NCBI GenBank assembly: GCA_002964805.2
Contig: PUDQ02000010.1
Coordinates: 62,001-126,000 of the forward strand
Reading direction: 5' to 3'
From: Trametes villosa
Taxonomy: Eukaryota; Basidiomycota; Agaricomycetes; Polyporales; Polyporaceae
DNA length: 64,000 nucleotides
This document shows, in pieces, positions 1-10,300 of the stretch (the stretch's first letter is position 1; each line of letters begins with the position of its first letter). The notes below the pieces were generated by a model that did no database searches, was not told where the DNA came from, and saw nothing but the letters and a program-made list of their open reading frames with translations. Position numbers and translations under genes: made by a program.

Positions 1-20
1 ATAAATGGGGAAAGTGTGTC

Positions 21-1151
21 TCAGACGAGATCGGCGGTGCGCACGGTACGGACGGTGGGGATGGAGCGGAGTTCATCGAAGACGGAGTGGCTGCAGACCC
101 TACCGCAAGCCGGCCCACCACGCCACCAACGCACGGTCCGCGAAGGGTCGGGAAGCGCGCGATCGCGGGAGGGAGGTAGGCCGTGCGAGGTGAAGGACCC
201 GATGAGGCAGTGCTTGTCGCCGAAGTAGCGAACGGTCCTAGGACAGGAGGGGCCGCCGTCGCACTCCACCGTAGCGTCCGCCTTCCATGCACCGGGGCGA
301 GTGCGGAAGGCGTACCCTCGAGTCTTGTACTTCTTCATGTTTCGCATGGTGCGGGGAAGCGGGTACTGATGGTCGATGGGTTGGATCGGGCTGAGGAGGG
401 ATCTCCCGGAGAGGGTGTCATCGGGATACGCGATGCAGAAAGAATCGGCGGTGAGATAGTTCATGACGTGGCTGGCCCAGAAGTAGGGTATGGGATGGAG
501 TGCGGAGATGGTGTTGGAGCGGATGATGTCGACGTCGACGTCGCCGCGGCGAAGGTGGGCGACCGAATTGAAGCCGGCGGTGGGGTACGGGTACTTCGGG
601 GAAGGGCCGAGGACGACCTCGTACCCTTCGACCTCGACGAAGTAGTTGACAACGAGCGCAGCGGAGCCTATGGGGGCGTAGATGTCGAGGTCATTCGGCG
701 ACCAAGCGTCTCCGCGCTCGACGTCCAAGACGTGCAAGGCGGTCGAGCCGGAGATGACGGAGAGGGTGAGCCGAAGGATGTTTCGGAGAGTGGTGGGGTC
801 CTTCACGAACTTGCCCAGCGCGGCGTTGTAGCGGTTGTTGAGAGCGTACGACCCGGTGCGGTCGGCGTAGCGGCAAGTAGCACGCCAGCTCTTGAGGGTC
901 TGTACATCCATCGCGTTAGCGACGTAGTACATCGCATCCCGGTTAAGGCTGTACATGCAACGTCAGTAGTAGAAAATGGGCGCGAAGAGTATGGCACGTA
1001 CCGGGTCAAGTTTCCGCCGATGTTGTCGGGATCCCCGGTGGGACGGCGGACGGGGACAGAGGTAGAACGGGAGCTGACGACAGGACGGTGAGATTGATAA
1101 CACAATGAAGGACGGGGGTACGTACGAGCGAAGGCGCTGCATCAACGACAT
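21..1151 (-). CDS. Nucleotidyltransferase-like hypothetical protein, 341 aa
   Basis: Three exons are proposed: 1151-1126, 1073-1002 and 948-21. Both donors are GTACGT and the acceptors are CAG; the exons sum to 342 codons. The body contains GST (about residue 100) followed some 15 residues later by NDLDIY. This resembles the GS...DxD core of the nucleotidyltransferase fold and is widespread in an expanded agaricomycete family of unknown function. A short helical N-terminal segment with WRATCRYADR resembles an F-box tail. The third catalytic acid could lie in the DVDVDII stretch. Substrate and role are unknown. It sits at the edge of the Helitron-associated island, and a TATA box lies upstream. 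The C-terminal 60 residues are arginine-rich and may include read-through of an unrecognised last intron. The family assignment comes from motif recall, not a search. Confidence 0.7.
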
Positions 1152-1236
1152 GATTGGAGCAGTAAAGGGGGATCGACGACACGAGGACGGGAAGGATGGT
1201 GTGGAGTGCTGGGATTTTTGGCGGAGGAGGGAGAGA

Positions 1237-1244
1237 TATTTATA
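1237..1244 (-). promoter_or_regulatory. TATA box of the nucleotidyltransferase-like gene
   Basis: Minus-strand TATAAATA lies 86 nt upstream of the proposed ATG at 1151. It is a canonical core-promoter motif followed by a pyrimidine-rich stretch, and it supports the small first exon proposed for the gene ending at 21. This is inferred from sequence only. Confidence 0.55.
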
Positions 1245-1404
1245 CATGCAAGTCGTCGACCGGACGAGGATCACTGCTGAGCATCCGGGCATAGGGTTTG
1301 AAGCACGCAGAAGTTGAAGCACGCAGGACGGGAATACAGACTAAATGCACCGTGTTGTAGCGGAGGGCGAGCGGAGGAGGATACATTTCATTGGGAACGG
1401 TGTG

Positions 1405-2199
1405 CTACTCTTGCATATCCCTGGAATCAGCTGCGGCTCCATCTTCAGCGTCCTGCGTGTCGTGTTGATCGGCAGCCTCCGCGCGCGTGGCGGCGACATC
1501 GCGTGCGTGCACGATGGTGAGTGCAGAAGAGCGGCTGACGTTGCGACGGCGGATACGGAGGAAGTCGATGTCGACTTCGATGACCGTGGGGACCCACTCA
1601 TGGATATGAATCGCAGCGCCAAGCTGGTACTATACGCGAGGGTGAGTTACGTGCTGGAGCTCAATCCCTGGCAGGGCGGATGGACTTACGCGAGTGCCGA
1701 AGCGGTTGAGACGGGTTATGATGATGTAGATTGGCATTGCGAATGGATCGCGAGGCATGAAGACTTGCACTCCCTGCCGACGGGGAATCATGGTACCCGG
1801 TGGGCCCACGGGACCGTAAGGCATAGCCTCCAGGCAGTTCCATACGGCCTCCAGACGGACGCTGTCAACGTCTTCTTGCATGAGGCGGAGAGTGATAAGG
1901 ATGTGTCTCTAGAGGACGTCATCAGCATACAGAGGCGAAGACGCAGATAGCATACGTACGTTGCGGTCCCCACCCTCCACGGGGGCAGCTTGGACGTATA
2001 TGGGGATGCTGAGAAGAATGTCGGGATTGGGGTCGGAGGCCATGCTTGCTATGCGGGCGTCGCAGTTGCGATACAGGTACGGCAGACGTTGTAGTACGCG
2101 GTTTATATGCACAGATCGCCTACCGGCAGTCGGAGCGTCGTCGACGTACTCTCGGCATGTCCCCATTATCGGGCGGACGAGCGACACAACGATGAACAT
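1405..2199 (-). CDS. Uncharacterised intron-rich protein of the island paralogue group (about 227 aa)
   Basis: Exons 2199-1960, 1908-1690 and 1629-1405 join in phase 0 through GTACGT/CTCTAG and GTAAGT/TATAG introns (51 and 60 nt) and give 228 codons. The first Met used is at 2199. An additional 5' exon is likely, because an open stretch in the same frame lies at 2421-2230 before a stop. No named domain is recognised. Near the C-terminus EWVPTVIEVDIDFLRIRRR is followed by an ALTIVHARDV strand. This matches the layout (V-x-V-x-x-x-x-x-R-x-R, variable loop, hydrophobic strand) seen in the genes at 2573, 4623 and 6124. I infer distant homology and a possible OB-like beta fold. It is transcribed divergently from the gene at 2573. 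Confidence 0.6.
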
Positions 2200-2572
2200 T
2201 TCGCGGTCTTTCGAATGCGCCCATAGTCACGGAAAGGCGGGGGCGGCGCTGTGAAGCATGCAATGTCGTACTTCCGCTCGCAACGTGATATCGGGGTGTA
2301 TGTAGAGCGTACGCGCGACTGCGTACGCGATGGACGTCGACATTCTTCGACGGAGACATTCCGATCGCCAAGCACGACTGAGAGCCGGACGCAAACGAAC
2401 TGCTCGCAGTGCTGCGAGCATACCCGCGCAGAGGCGCAGCGAATTTGAAGTGTTGGGAGGTGACGATGCTCGGCGGCGACGGGGATTTGCAGAGGTGGAA
2501 GGGAATGTTTATAAGCGGCCGTCTTCCGCCCTGCGAATTGCAAGGATCACTCACCTTCCAGCGGATAACGTC
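2200..2572. other. Divergent intergenic region
   Basis: About 370 bp lie between two divergently transcribed small genes. It may hold a missing 5' exon of the minus-strand gene (open reading 2421-2230) and in-frame upstream codons of the plus-strand gene. No clear TATA or other motif was picked out. Confidence 0.4.
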
Positions 2573-3753
2573 ATGTCTATCGTGACAGGTAAGCAGGACC
2601 TTTCACGCCGGAGGGTCGCATCTGACGGCAGTCCAGCGAACAGCGCCATTGTCCCCCGCCTGTGGCCGAACGACCTAGGTCGTGTGAAGGCGGGCGGTTA
2701 CGACAGCCAAGTCCGCGACGGGTGGCAGTTCGTACCCGCATCGTTCGACGCGATGTGTGACTGGGCGGATGTTGTCGACGCCGACGATGACAGCGCCTGC
2801 GGTTTTGGACGCACGAAGCAGCTGGTGTATACCGACGAAACCTTGCTGTCAAGTGGCGACGAGCGCTGCGTAGTGGCCGTCGTGCTGCAGGGTTTTGTCG
2901 GCAGCTGCTGCCTGCTTCCCCTCGGGAACTGGAAAGGGTGAGTCGTCGAGAGAGGCATGTAGTGCGGCTACTTACCGCCATGACAGGAAAGAACATGACG
3001 CGAAAAGCGCCGTGCAGTACCTCACACTCGAGTCCGGCGGGTTCGCGGGACCGTTCGAGGCCCAGGTAGTGGCCATGCGGAACATTCGCCAGCTTATTTC
3101 CCTCCACGCCGGTCCGGAGATGCATGGCCCTCCCGCGGACGACGGAAGGATTTCGATGCGGCGGCTGGTTTTCACGAAGGTGAGCCTGCGCCTTCGCGAA
3201 TATGGTACGACTGACTTATGTACCCCAAGGTCCGCGACGCCGAATCGCAAGCTCCCGCGGTGTCTCTCAGCGATAACGAAGACCCCCGCCGTGCCGCGCG
3301 GAACATAAGCAGCCGCTGGCGTGTCGACCACAAGATCAAGACCGCTATACTAAGGGCGAACGGTCAGCGCATGCCGATCTCCAGCGGCGCCATAACTCGC
3401 GGAGATTTCGTGGAGGTGACCGTTACTGCGCGGATCGACCTCGTACGTACCCGGCGGGCCCATGGCTCGAAGGTCACCTTCGTCATGCACGAAGTCGTGA
3501 AGTTGTGGTGTGCCAAGGACGCGAAGGTAAGAGACAGCATGGTAGTACGTCAAGTGCACTTACCGACTTCTATTAGGCGGCGATCACGCCTACCGCCAAA
3601 TCCGCACCATCCGGGGGTTCCAAGGCACGCGGCGCACCCTCCATCGTCGTGCGCATGGTCCCTTCTCTTGCCATGAGCGCCTCCGAACTCGCCGACGCTG
3701 AGGAGGACGTGGAGATGGGAACGCACCCTGAGGAACCCGTAGCGTCCAATTAG
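2573..3753 (+). CDS. Uncharacterised intron-rich protein of the island paralogue group (343 aa)
   Basis: Four exons (2573-2937, 2987-3179, 3230-3526, 3577-3753) join in frame across short GT-AG introns, one with a CTGAC branch point at 3211-3215, giving 344 codons. No known domain is recognised. The third exon ends with GDFVEVTVTARIDLVRTRR, a short loop and KVTFVMHEVVKLW, the same strand-loop-strand plan as the neighbours at 4623 and 6124. The C-terminus is acidic and low in complexity. A GTAAGC donor-like site just after the start (2590) means the first exon could be split further, and in-frame codons extend upstream to 2330. The role is unknown. Its location beside a Helitron RepHel suggests cargo or a recurrent neighbour. 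Confidence 0.6.
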
Positions 3754-3904
3754 CCTCGGCGATGTTGTGTTGTATCCCAACGTCTTGAATGTATTTGTAT
3801 TTGTAATTGCAGTTTATTAAGTCGCAGTGGCCATGGCAGTCGAGCAAGAGTAATGAGAGCCCGAGTGTCAGCGAGGACGGTATGGTGAAGGCAAGACTTT
3901 GCAG

Positions 3905-4225
3905 GCTGGGTGGGGAGAACCTGTACACGCGCGCGGTAGCTAAGTACGGAGTACGTAGGCGCCCAGGTGCGTGCGGGGGCGAAGTATATTAGCGCTCACT
4001 GTGTGTTTCCCGACATACCCGCTCTTGCCTTTGCATGCGTGCCCTCGCGGTTCGGACGGCGCTGGATAGCCCGAGCCCATTGGAACGTCTGACTCGTAGC
4101 ATGAACACCCCATCATACGGGCCTACACCTGTGTAAGCGGTAACATACTTCGCCCCCGCACGCACAAGGGCGCCTCTGCACTCAGTACTTACTAAACTAC
4201 CGCGCGCGTATACCGGGCACCCAGC
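3905..4225. mobile_element. Foldback/MITE-like element with inverted repeats of about 70-85 bp
   Basis: The left arm (about 3905-3991) and right arm (about 4140-4225) are imperfect reverse complements. Both contain ACGCGCGCGGTAG, then AGGCGCCC, then GTGCGTGCGGGGGCGAAGTA. The arms read outward to GCTGGGTG / CACCCAGC and enclose a spacer of about 150 bp with no coding potential. The right flank carries a duplicated GCGCGTATACCG. No target-site duplication was recognised, so the exact ends and superfamily are open. The large foldback is typical of non-autonomous DNA transposons. Confidence 0.7.
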
Positions 4226-4622
4226 GCGTATACCGTACTGAGGCAAATAGGCGTAGGGCGGGGCTAGGCCAGGAGTATTTTCGAACTCCAGAGGACGACG
4301 TGAGGTGCGCTGCAGCGCTTGGGACGAGCAGACCGCTCCCAACTTCCTCTCGCTAGAGTCTGAAGGCCATGGAACTCAAGGGGCGGGCGAAATCTCGTAG
4401 GGGCTCGGACGATGACATGGAGAATAAATAGGCGTGGCGCGTGTATTTGGAGCACAGCAGTCTGGGATACATTGTACATCGGGGAAATGTCCGTATAAAT
4501 CAAGTGGTGTTACAACGAGGAGTGGGAAGGGATAGTCCGTTCGACTACGCGGTTCGCGTTCGCTTCTGGGGATAGGCAGAGCTCAGATAGGTCTACACAG
4601 GAGATAAGGAGGATACTAACCT
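4226..4622. other. Intergenic, no gene seen
   Basis: There is no supportable coding region here. Short open readings on both strands lack splice-consistent continuations or recognisable domains. It lies downstream of the gene ending at 4623 and beside the foldback element. Confidence 0.4.
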
Positions 4623-5751
4623 TCACAGGTTAACTTGGCTATCGTCGGGGAGCAGGTCGGCAGGACCCGGGCCTTGGAGGATCTGCGCCACGCGAAGCAG
4701 CTCGAAGCTTACTCCCCAGGACGCCCAGTTGAACCTGTTTGCGCCCTCACGGGGACGGAAACGCTTGATGTAGCACTCGACGACCACGATGTCGGTCTTC
4801 TGGACCCGTGCAGCGTCGATCTTAGACATCGTGTTCCACCCTGCGAGGCGATCGCGACCGTCGTACACGTCTTCGTAGACGGCGGGCCCGTCCTCGCCGC
4901 GGGCGTTGAGGAACCGACCAGCGTAAGTCGTGAGTCCAGCGTGACTGGCGTCTGGGAAGAAAGTTAAATATAGCGCTGAGTGCACGGAGAACGACGTACC
5001 TCCAACAGGGCGACAGGCGCTGTACTGGAAGAACCGGGCGGCGTCCTGATCGCGCTGGCAAAGGAGGCGGACTCCAACGCTCACGCGACTAGACCCCTCC
5101 GTTGGGGCGAACCAGGTGGACGTGACGACGCCCACCATCCAGACGGTGACCGGTTTCTCGCCGTAGCAGAGAAACTTGTCAAGGCCTGATCCGTCCCCGA
5201 CAGGACCCCACGTAGCGGTGGCGGGGATGAGGCCGATGTTGAAGCGATTGGCGTCGGGCTCGGTGAAATTCATGATCGAGACAAGACGGCTACACGCGAA
5301 GGTAAGCTTGGGGGCCGCACTGGAAGATAAGACAACGTACGGCGTGAAATCCGGAAGGATATAATCGTGGTCGCCCGGTCGGAGGAGCAAGTCGGCTTCC
5401 TGGACATCCTGCCCGGCGGTGCGCGCGGCAGGCGGGGCATCTTGCGCTGTTGAACATGTTAGCACAACATACCCGACCTAGCACAAACACGCACTCATGT
5501 TGTTGTTCGCGGGTCGGCGGACGGTCGTCGTCGAGGCGCCAGACGATGTTCCGGTGTTGTTCACGCCGTTAGGAGGCGAGGAAGGTGCGGAGGATGCAGA
5601 AGCGGGGTCGGTGTTCTCGTCTGTAAGCTTACTATAGCACGGTGAGTCGAATAACATGGATGCACGTGTTGTTAGCTTACCGGGAGCGCTTAGCGTCGCG
5701 CGAGGATTCGGCGGGACTGTCTTCGGGGGCTTTGTTCTTGCGGGCGACCAT
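4623..5751 (-). CDS. Uncharacterised island paralogue, 327 aa
   Basis: Exons 5751-5681, 5631-5495, 5446-5000 and 4951-4623 sum to 328 codons. The first 70 residues are a low-complexity Ser/Thr/Asn/Pro tail starting with a basic MVARKNK. The folded part contains LCYGEKPVTVWMVGVV, then SSRVSVGVRLL, and ends with KTDIVVVECYIKRFRPRE, a loop and GVSFELLRVAQIL. The first two motifs align with LCFQGRPVSLLVVGEL and STRIRVDLL of the gene at 6124, and the last matches the shared C-terminal strand motif, so these two are clear paralogues. The last intron (48 nt, 4999-4952) is a multiple of three with no stop, so retention would add 16 residues. The alternating hydrophobic strands suggest a beta-barrel or OB-like fold, possibly nucleic-acid binding. 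That is inference; no function is known to me. Confidence 0.68.
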
Positions 5752-6123
5752 GTACGAAGTGCGAGGGGTAGGGGAGCTGGGGAAGTGCAAATGTGGATGG
5801 TCGAAGGGAAAGTACCTCGTCCGACTTTATCGCCCTCCGACAGCGACGGGGTTCGGAAGGCAGGCCATCGCACATGACACGAAGCATTCCTGTACTGGAA
5901 TGGAACGCGTCAGTGTAGATGATCAGGCCAGCGAGCATAACAAACCGCAGAACGGGCCTGTCCGACGGTATGTTATGGAGAGTGGCGCGTACTCCGACCA
6001 CGAAAAATTGGGTTTCGACGAGCGCCAGTGCGCGGTCCGTTACATTTCCCGACGGGAGTACGGGGCAATGGACGGGATGAGAGTATTAATGAACGGCGGA
6101 AGAATATCCCGGTACATTTACAA
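5752..6123. other. Intergenic between two tandem paralogues
   Basis: About 370 bp separate the 3' end of the gene at 6124-7071 from the 5' end of the gene at 4623-5751, both on the minus strand. It presumably holds a terminator and a promoter. No coding or TATA motif was found. Confidence 0.4.
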
Positions 6124-7071
6124 TTAGCGCGGGCTGCGCGCGACGAGGGCTACATTGCACAGCACAAACTTGCATGCGTACGACGACCAGACCGGAGATG
6201 GAGGGCCTTCGGTCCGATCCTCCCTGACGAGCGCGGCTTCGACTAACACGAGGTCTCCAGCTCGCAAATCGCAGAGGTCGAGGCGGGGCACGGATCCCGA
6301 GGGTGGGTGCGCTGCCGTGGCGTCCAGCACATTGGCGTAGAGCTGAGAATGCACGGGGTTAGAACGGAATGATCATGACGCCGCACTACTCGTACCTTGC
6401 GGCTCTTTCGGTCCACGCGATCGGCCTCGAACTTTGATGGCGTATGTACTGTGATATAACGTCAGCGCCGCCTACGCAGTACACGGTATCGAGGGTGGCG
6501 TACCGGTAATACCACGCGCACGGTTGAGGAGATCGACCTGGAGAGTCCGGTCTATGTCTCGCAGGAGGTCGACGCGGATCCTGGTGGACGAGACCTCCGT
6601 AGTCATGTCCACTGCGCCGGCGATCGTTTGCAGTTCGCCCACGACCAGCAGGCTAACTGGACGACCTTGGAAGCACAAGAGCGTTCGGAGCGGTCCGAAG
6701 CCCCAGTCCGCGGAGCTGGGGAGCCTCGAGAGGGAAAATGTGTTTCCGGGCCCCTCAAAATCCAGAAGACCCTTTAGACGGGCTCTATAGCACAGTAAGA
6801 TACAGAAGGAGAGTGCGAAATGGTACCGGGTAGACGTACTCGTAGAAGGAGGACGATATCCACAACGGCAGCATCGGGGTCCGAGCGTCGATATCGCTGG
6901 TCAGATCTTCGATACCTTGACTATCCCCATCGGATAAAGTGACGCTGCTGTGGCGGGTGGGCCTAGTAGAAGGTCAGCGAAAAGACGCGTGCTTGCGTAA
7001 GGACGGGAAACTCACCTTGTCCCCCCTTCGCTGGCAGGAGATGTGCAGTGGTCCTGCATGTTTGGGTGCAT
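6124..7071 (-). CDS. Uncharacterised island paralogue, 240 aa
   Basis: Five exons (7071-7016, 6962-6840, 6784-6513, 6448-6396, 6342-6124) with canonical donors and acceptors sum to 241 codons. An ATG 32 nt further upstream, at 7105, gives an out-of-frame first exon, so 7071 is preferred. Motifs are LCFQGRPVSLLVVGEL (about residues 95-110), STRIRVDLLRD, and the C-terminal AGDLVLVEAALVRED, loop, YACKFVLCNVALVA. These align with the gene at 4623 over most of the length. There is no signal peptide, membrane segment or known catalytic motif. The short exons and the position directly beside RepHel, on the same strand, suggest a member of an expanding accessory family. The function is unknown; an OB-like ssDNA-binding role is only a hypothesis. 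Confidence 0.68.
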
Positions 7072-7114
7072 TCAGGACAAATTGTGGGGGGGTAGCGTCC
7101 TCCATGGTGTCGAG

Positions 7115-7121
7115 TATATAT
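7115..7121 (-). promoter_or_regulatory. TATA-like element upstream of the gene at 6124-7071
   Basis: TATATAT on the minus strand lies 44 nt upstream of the proposed ATG at 7071. This suits a short 5' UTR and supports that start over the ATG at 7105, which would lie almost on the TATA element. Confidence 0.45.
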
Positions 7122-7397
7122 CCTACTCGCGGACGCAGCGAGGACAGGCGGGATATGGAACGACGGCGGCAAATGTAAGTTGTAAGGATGTACGGAGAGC
7201 ATTGTTATTGAGGGGAGGTTCGCCGAGTAGGAGGAAATTGCGGAAATGTCATTCGAGGCAGAAGTACAGGGATCGTGTCGAGTACTGTGAAGGACATCGC
7301 CGGATATGTTGAGGCGCGAGTTCAACAGCAGGCGATAGAACCGATCTGGAGTAGCATGAGAGCGTTGTGGCGTGGGAATTGCCATGGAGTAACCCAC

Positions 7398-10300
7398 CTA
7401 CCGCAGACGTGGGCGCTTCCGAGAACCATCCTCGTCGAGGGCAGACTCGTCTCTAGATCTGTGCTGTCTGGCGAAGCGGTCGTACTGGCCATCGTAGAAT
7501 TCCTGCTCTCTCATCAACGCGTCGAAGCGCCTGTCAGCGGATATTGGAACAGAATCGGTACGTAACGCTAAACGACCGTCCTCACCAAAGACAGTGCGGT
7601 GTCCGAGCTGCCGCAGCGTTAATTTCGCGTTTTCGGCTTCTTCTGCTGAGCCATGGAGCACTATAGTCTGTTGTGCTAATATGCGCAGCCTGTGCACCTC
7701 TTTTCGCATATCTCCTGACTGACGACACGTAATTTTTGAGATGTCGAACGGCCTTAGAATCAATACACCATCCAACGAAGTCGCTCTAGAGAGCATAACG
7801 TAGGGGGCCTCGGTGCCTGTGCAGCCCGCCAGATCGACCACCACGCGTTTGAAAGTCTGACCCTGAGCCTTATGTGCAGTTATTGCAAAGGCAGGTTGAA
7901 GGGGCACTTGGGTACGCTTTATAGTACATCTCGCTCTGTTGTGAGGGTGAACGAATGACATGCTAACGGTATCCTGTAGGATAGGAAACTCCCCTTCCAC
8001 CATCTGGGACATAGGAGAAGCAATGGCGTCATCTATGCGGACCACACATGACAGTAGGTATCGCTTACCTGTTTCAGTATCGCGTTTATACCGAATAGAC
8101 GTCAAAGTGCCGATACTGCCATTGACGATACCGCCGTTGACGTCGTAGTTTTGCGACACAATCACAGGCATTCCCAGCACGAGCGGAATTCTACTCAAAC
8201 GCTGAGACGTCTCTCCAGAGTGCATACCTTCCAGTACGCCGAGAAGCGTCTCGTCCTTCAACGGCTTTCCGCCATGAATATCGCGGGCGTAGTACCACTG
8301 TAAGTCCTGCCGAGTAGCGTCTGCGAATGCCTGGGCGGCCATTACGTTGAGTGCGTCCTTCACAGCGTTATCGTATACTATGACAGGTGCTCCAAACCAA
8401 CTGGAGTCCCGAACGACGTCGCTGCGGTTGTCAAGTACACGTGCACACAGCGCACGATAATCGCGCTCTGTACACTTTCCCTCTCGCAAACGAGCCAGTA
8501 AGTCTACAAAGGACTGGTCTCCTTTCTGACGCATTACTTCCGTCAGAATAACTACAACCTGGAAGGACAACCAAAGCAACTTTCCGAGCACAACGTCCTG
8601 GCCCTTACCGAGCGCGGCATTTCGGGTGGTATTGACCCACGCGTACAGTCTTGTTTCGGATACGGGAGGGAGCTGAGCGAAGTCTCCGGCCAGGATGACG
8701 TTCAGGCCCCCGAAAGCGGTATGTACAGACGTAGCCTCCGTGAGCGCCTCACTGATGCGGGCGAGCAACTTACAGCCTACCATAGACACTTCGTCTATTA
8801 AGAGGTAGTCTACACCATCCCACATAGCCTGCAGATCCCGTCGGGTCTTAGACCCCATCTTTCCGCCCTTCCGTTGGTCCAAACCTAAAGCGGCGTGTAG
8901 CGTGGTCCCGGCGATGTTACGAGCAGCGACCCCTGTGAAGGACGCCAGCCGTAGTCGTCGGGCTTGATTTCTCGCAGCAAAGAAGGATGTCAGAGCTTGG
9001 ATCACACGCGACTTGCCCGTACCGCCGACTCCTCCCAGAAACATACGCAGCGGCTCGGGTTTGTTTAACATTGAGTGCTGTGCAACGATGCTGAACGCCC
9101 TACTTTGCTCACAGTTCAAGCCCCATTGTTGTGCGTGGAGCTCAACTTCCACCGGACGGTCTGTTGGCGGTAAGATCGGATCGGCGACATGAGGACAAGT
9201 CCCGCCGCTGCTGGACTCGCGGGCAGCGTCCACGGTGCGTACTCGCACATCTAGGGAGGCCGGATCGTCCGGTGCACCCACCAAAGACGGCTGCACCTCA
9301 GGCCGCGTAGTGAGCAGCTTTTTCCACTCTTTTCTGCGCCGCTCGTATTCTGACTTCCATTTTCCCTCCAAGTCGCAATCTACGCTCTCGGAGTACGTCA
9401 AGTCGCACTCCTTTGAGCGGTTTATGTCCGTGGAGTGCGTTTGTGACTGAAACAGACCGAACCGTGCCGCATTCTGCACGCACTCGAGCACCCTAGAATT
9501 TTCTTTTCCCTTTCGGATAGACCGAGTAGCATCGATGGAAACAAGGTGGCGTAGCAACTCGTCTTCGTTCACTTCCCCAAATGACATGTGACGTTCACCA
9601 GCGACAGCCTCTTCTGCTCGTTGTCGCCTATGTCCCCGACGTCTACGATTGCCGCGGGACAGGTTTTCGTCCCGACTGTCACGGCATTCATGCAGAAGCT
9701 GCATGTTGCGCATAAGTCGTACGTGCGTCGTCGAAAACGTATCGCTGAATGACTCGAACGCATCGGTCCACGATGTCGAACCGTCCAGCAGATCCTCAGG
9801 CACCTTCCAAGGTTTGAACAGAAGTAGCATCAAGCGGCAATACTTCTCCCGGTCATCCTCACGGTCTCGACGCGGCATACTGGGACCAATAGGTACCGGG
9901 ACGCTCGGTTTCGCGTCGTCGCCTATAACCACTAAAACTTTTCTGGTATGCTCAGGGTGGGACTCGTCAAAGGGAACCGTCCGACGCCGCCTTCTATCAG
10001 GCTCGTACTCGGGGGCGTCTGCATCGACGGGTACGTCTTCCTCGTCGTCGCCCGAGACGTCCTCGTCGTCTGATACACGGCCCTTCTTCTTGACAGTTTT
10101 GCGAGTTCGCGCGACGAAATCCCAAAGAGCCATTCCCCGCAGCTCATCTCCGCGGCAAAGATAGTCTGCCAGTTGTGTACTGAGTTGCACAACACCTCCG
10201 TCAACGTCAGCAGCTATAGCGACCTCTTCGTCTCCGTCGGCCTCCATCGACTGAAGGGGTTCGTTGTCCTCCCCTTCGTCTCCTTCGCTGTGCTCACCAT

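Noticed and set aside
183..1091. 302-codon plus-strand frame opposite the nucleotidyltransferase-like gene
   Set aside because: It is an antisense shadow; the minus-strand model has splice sites, a TATA box and recognisable motifs.
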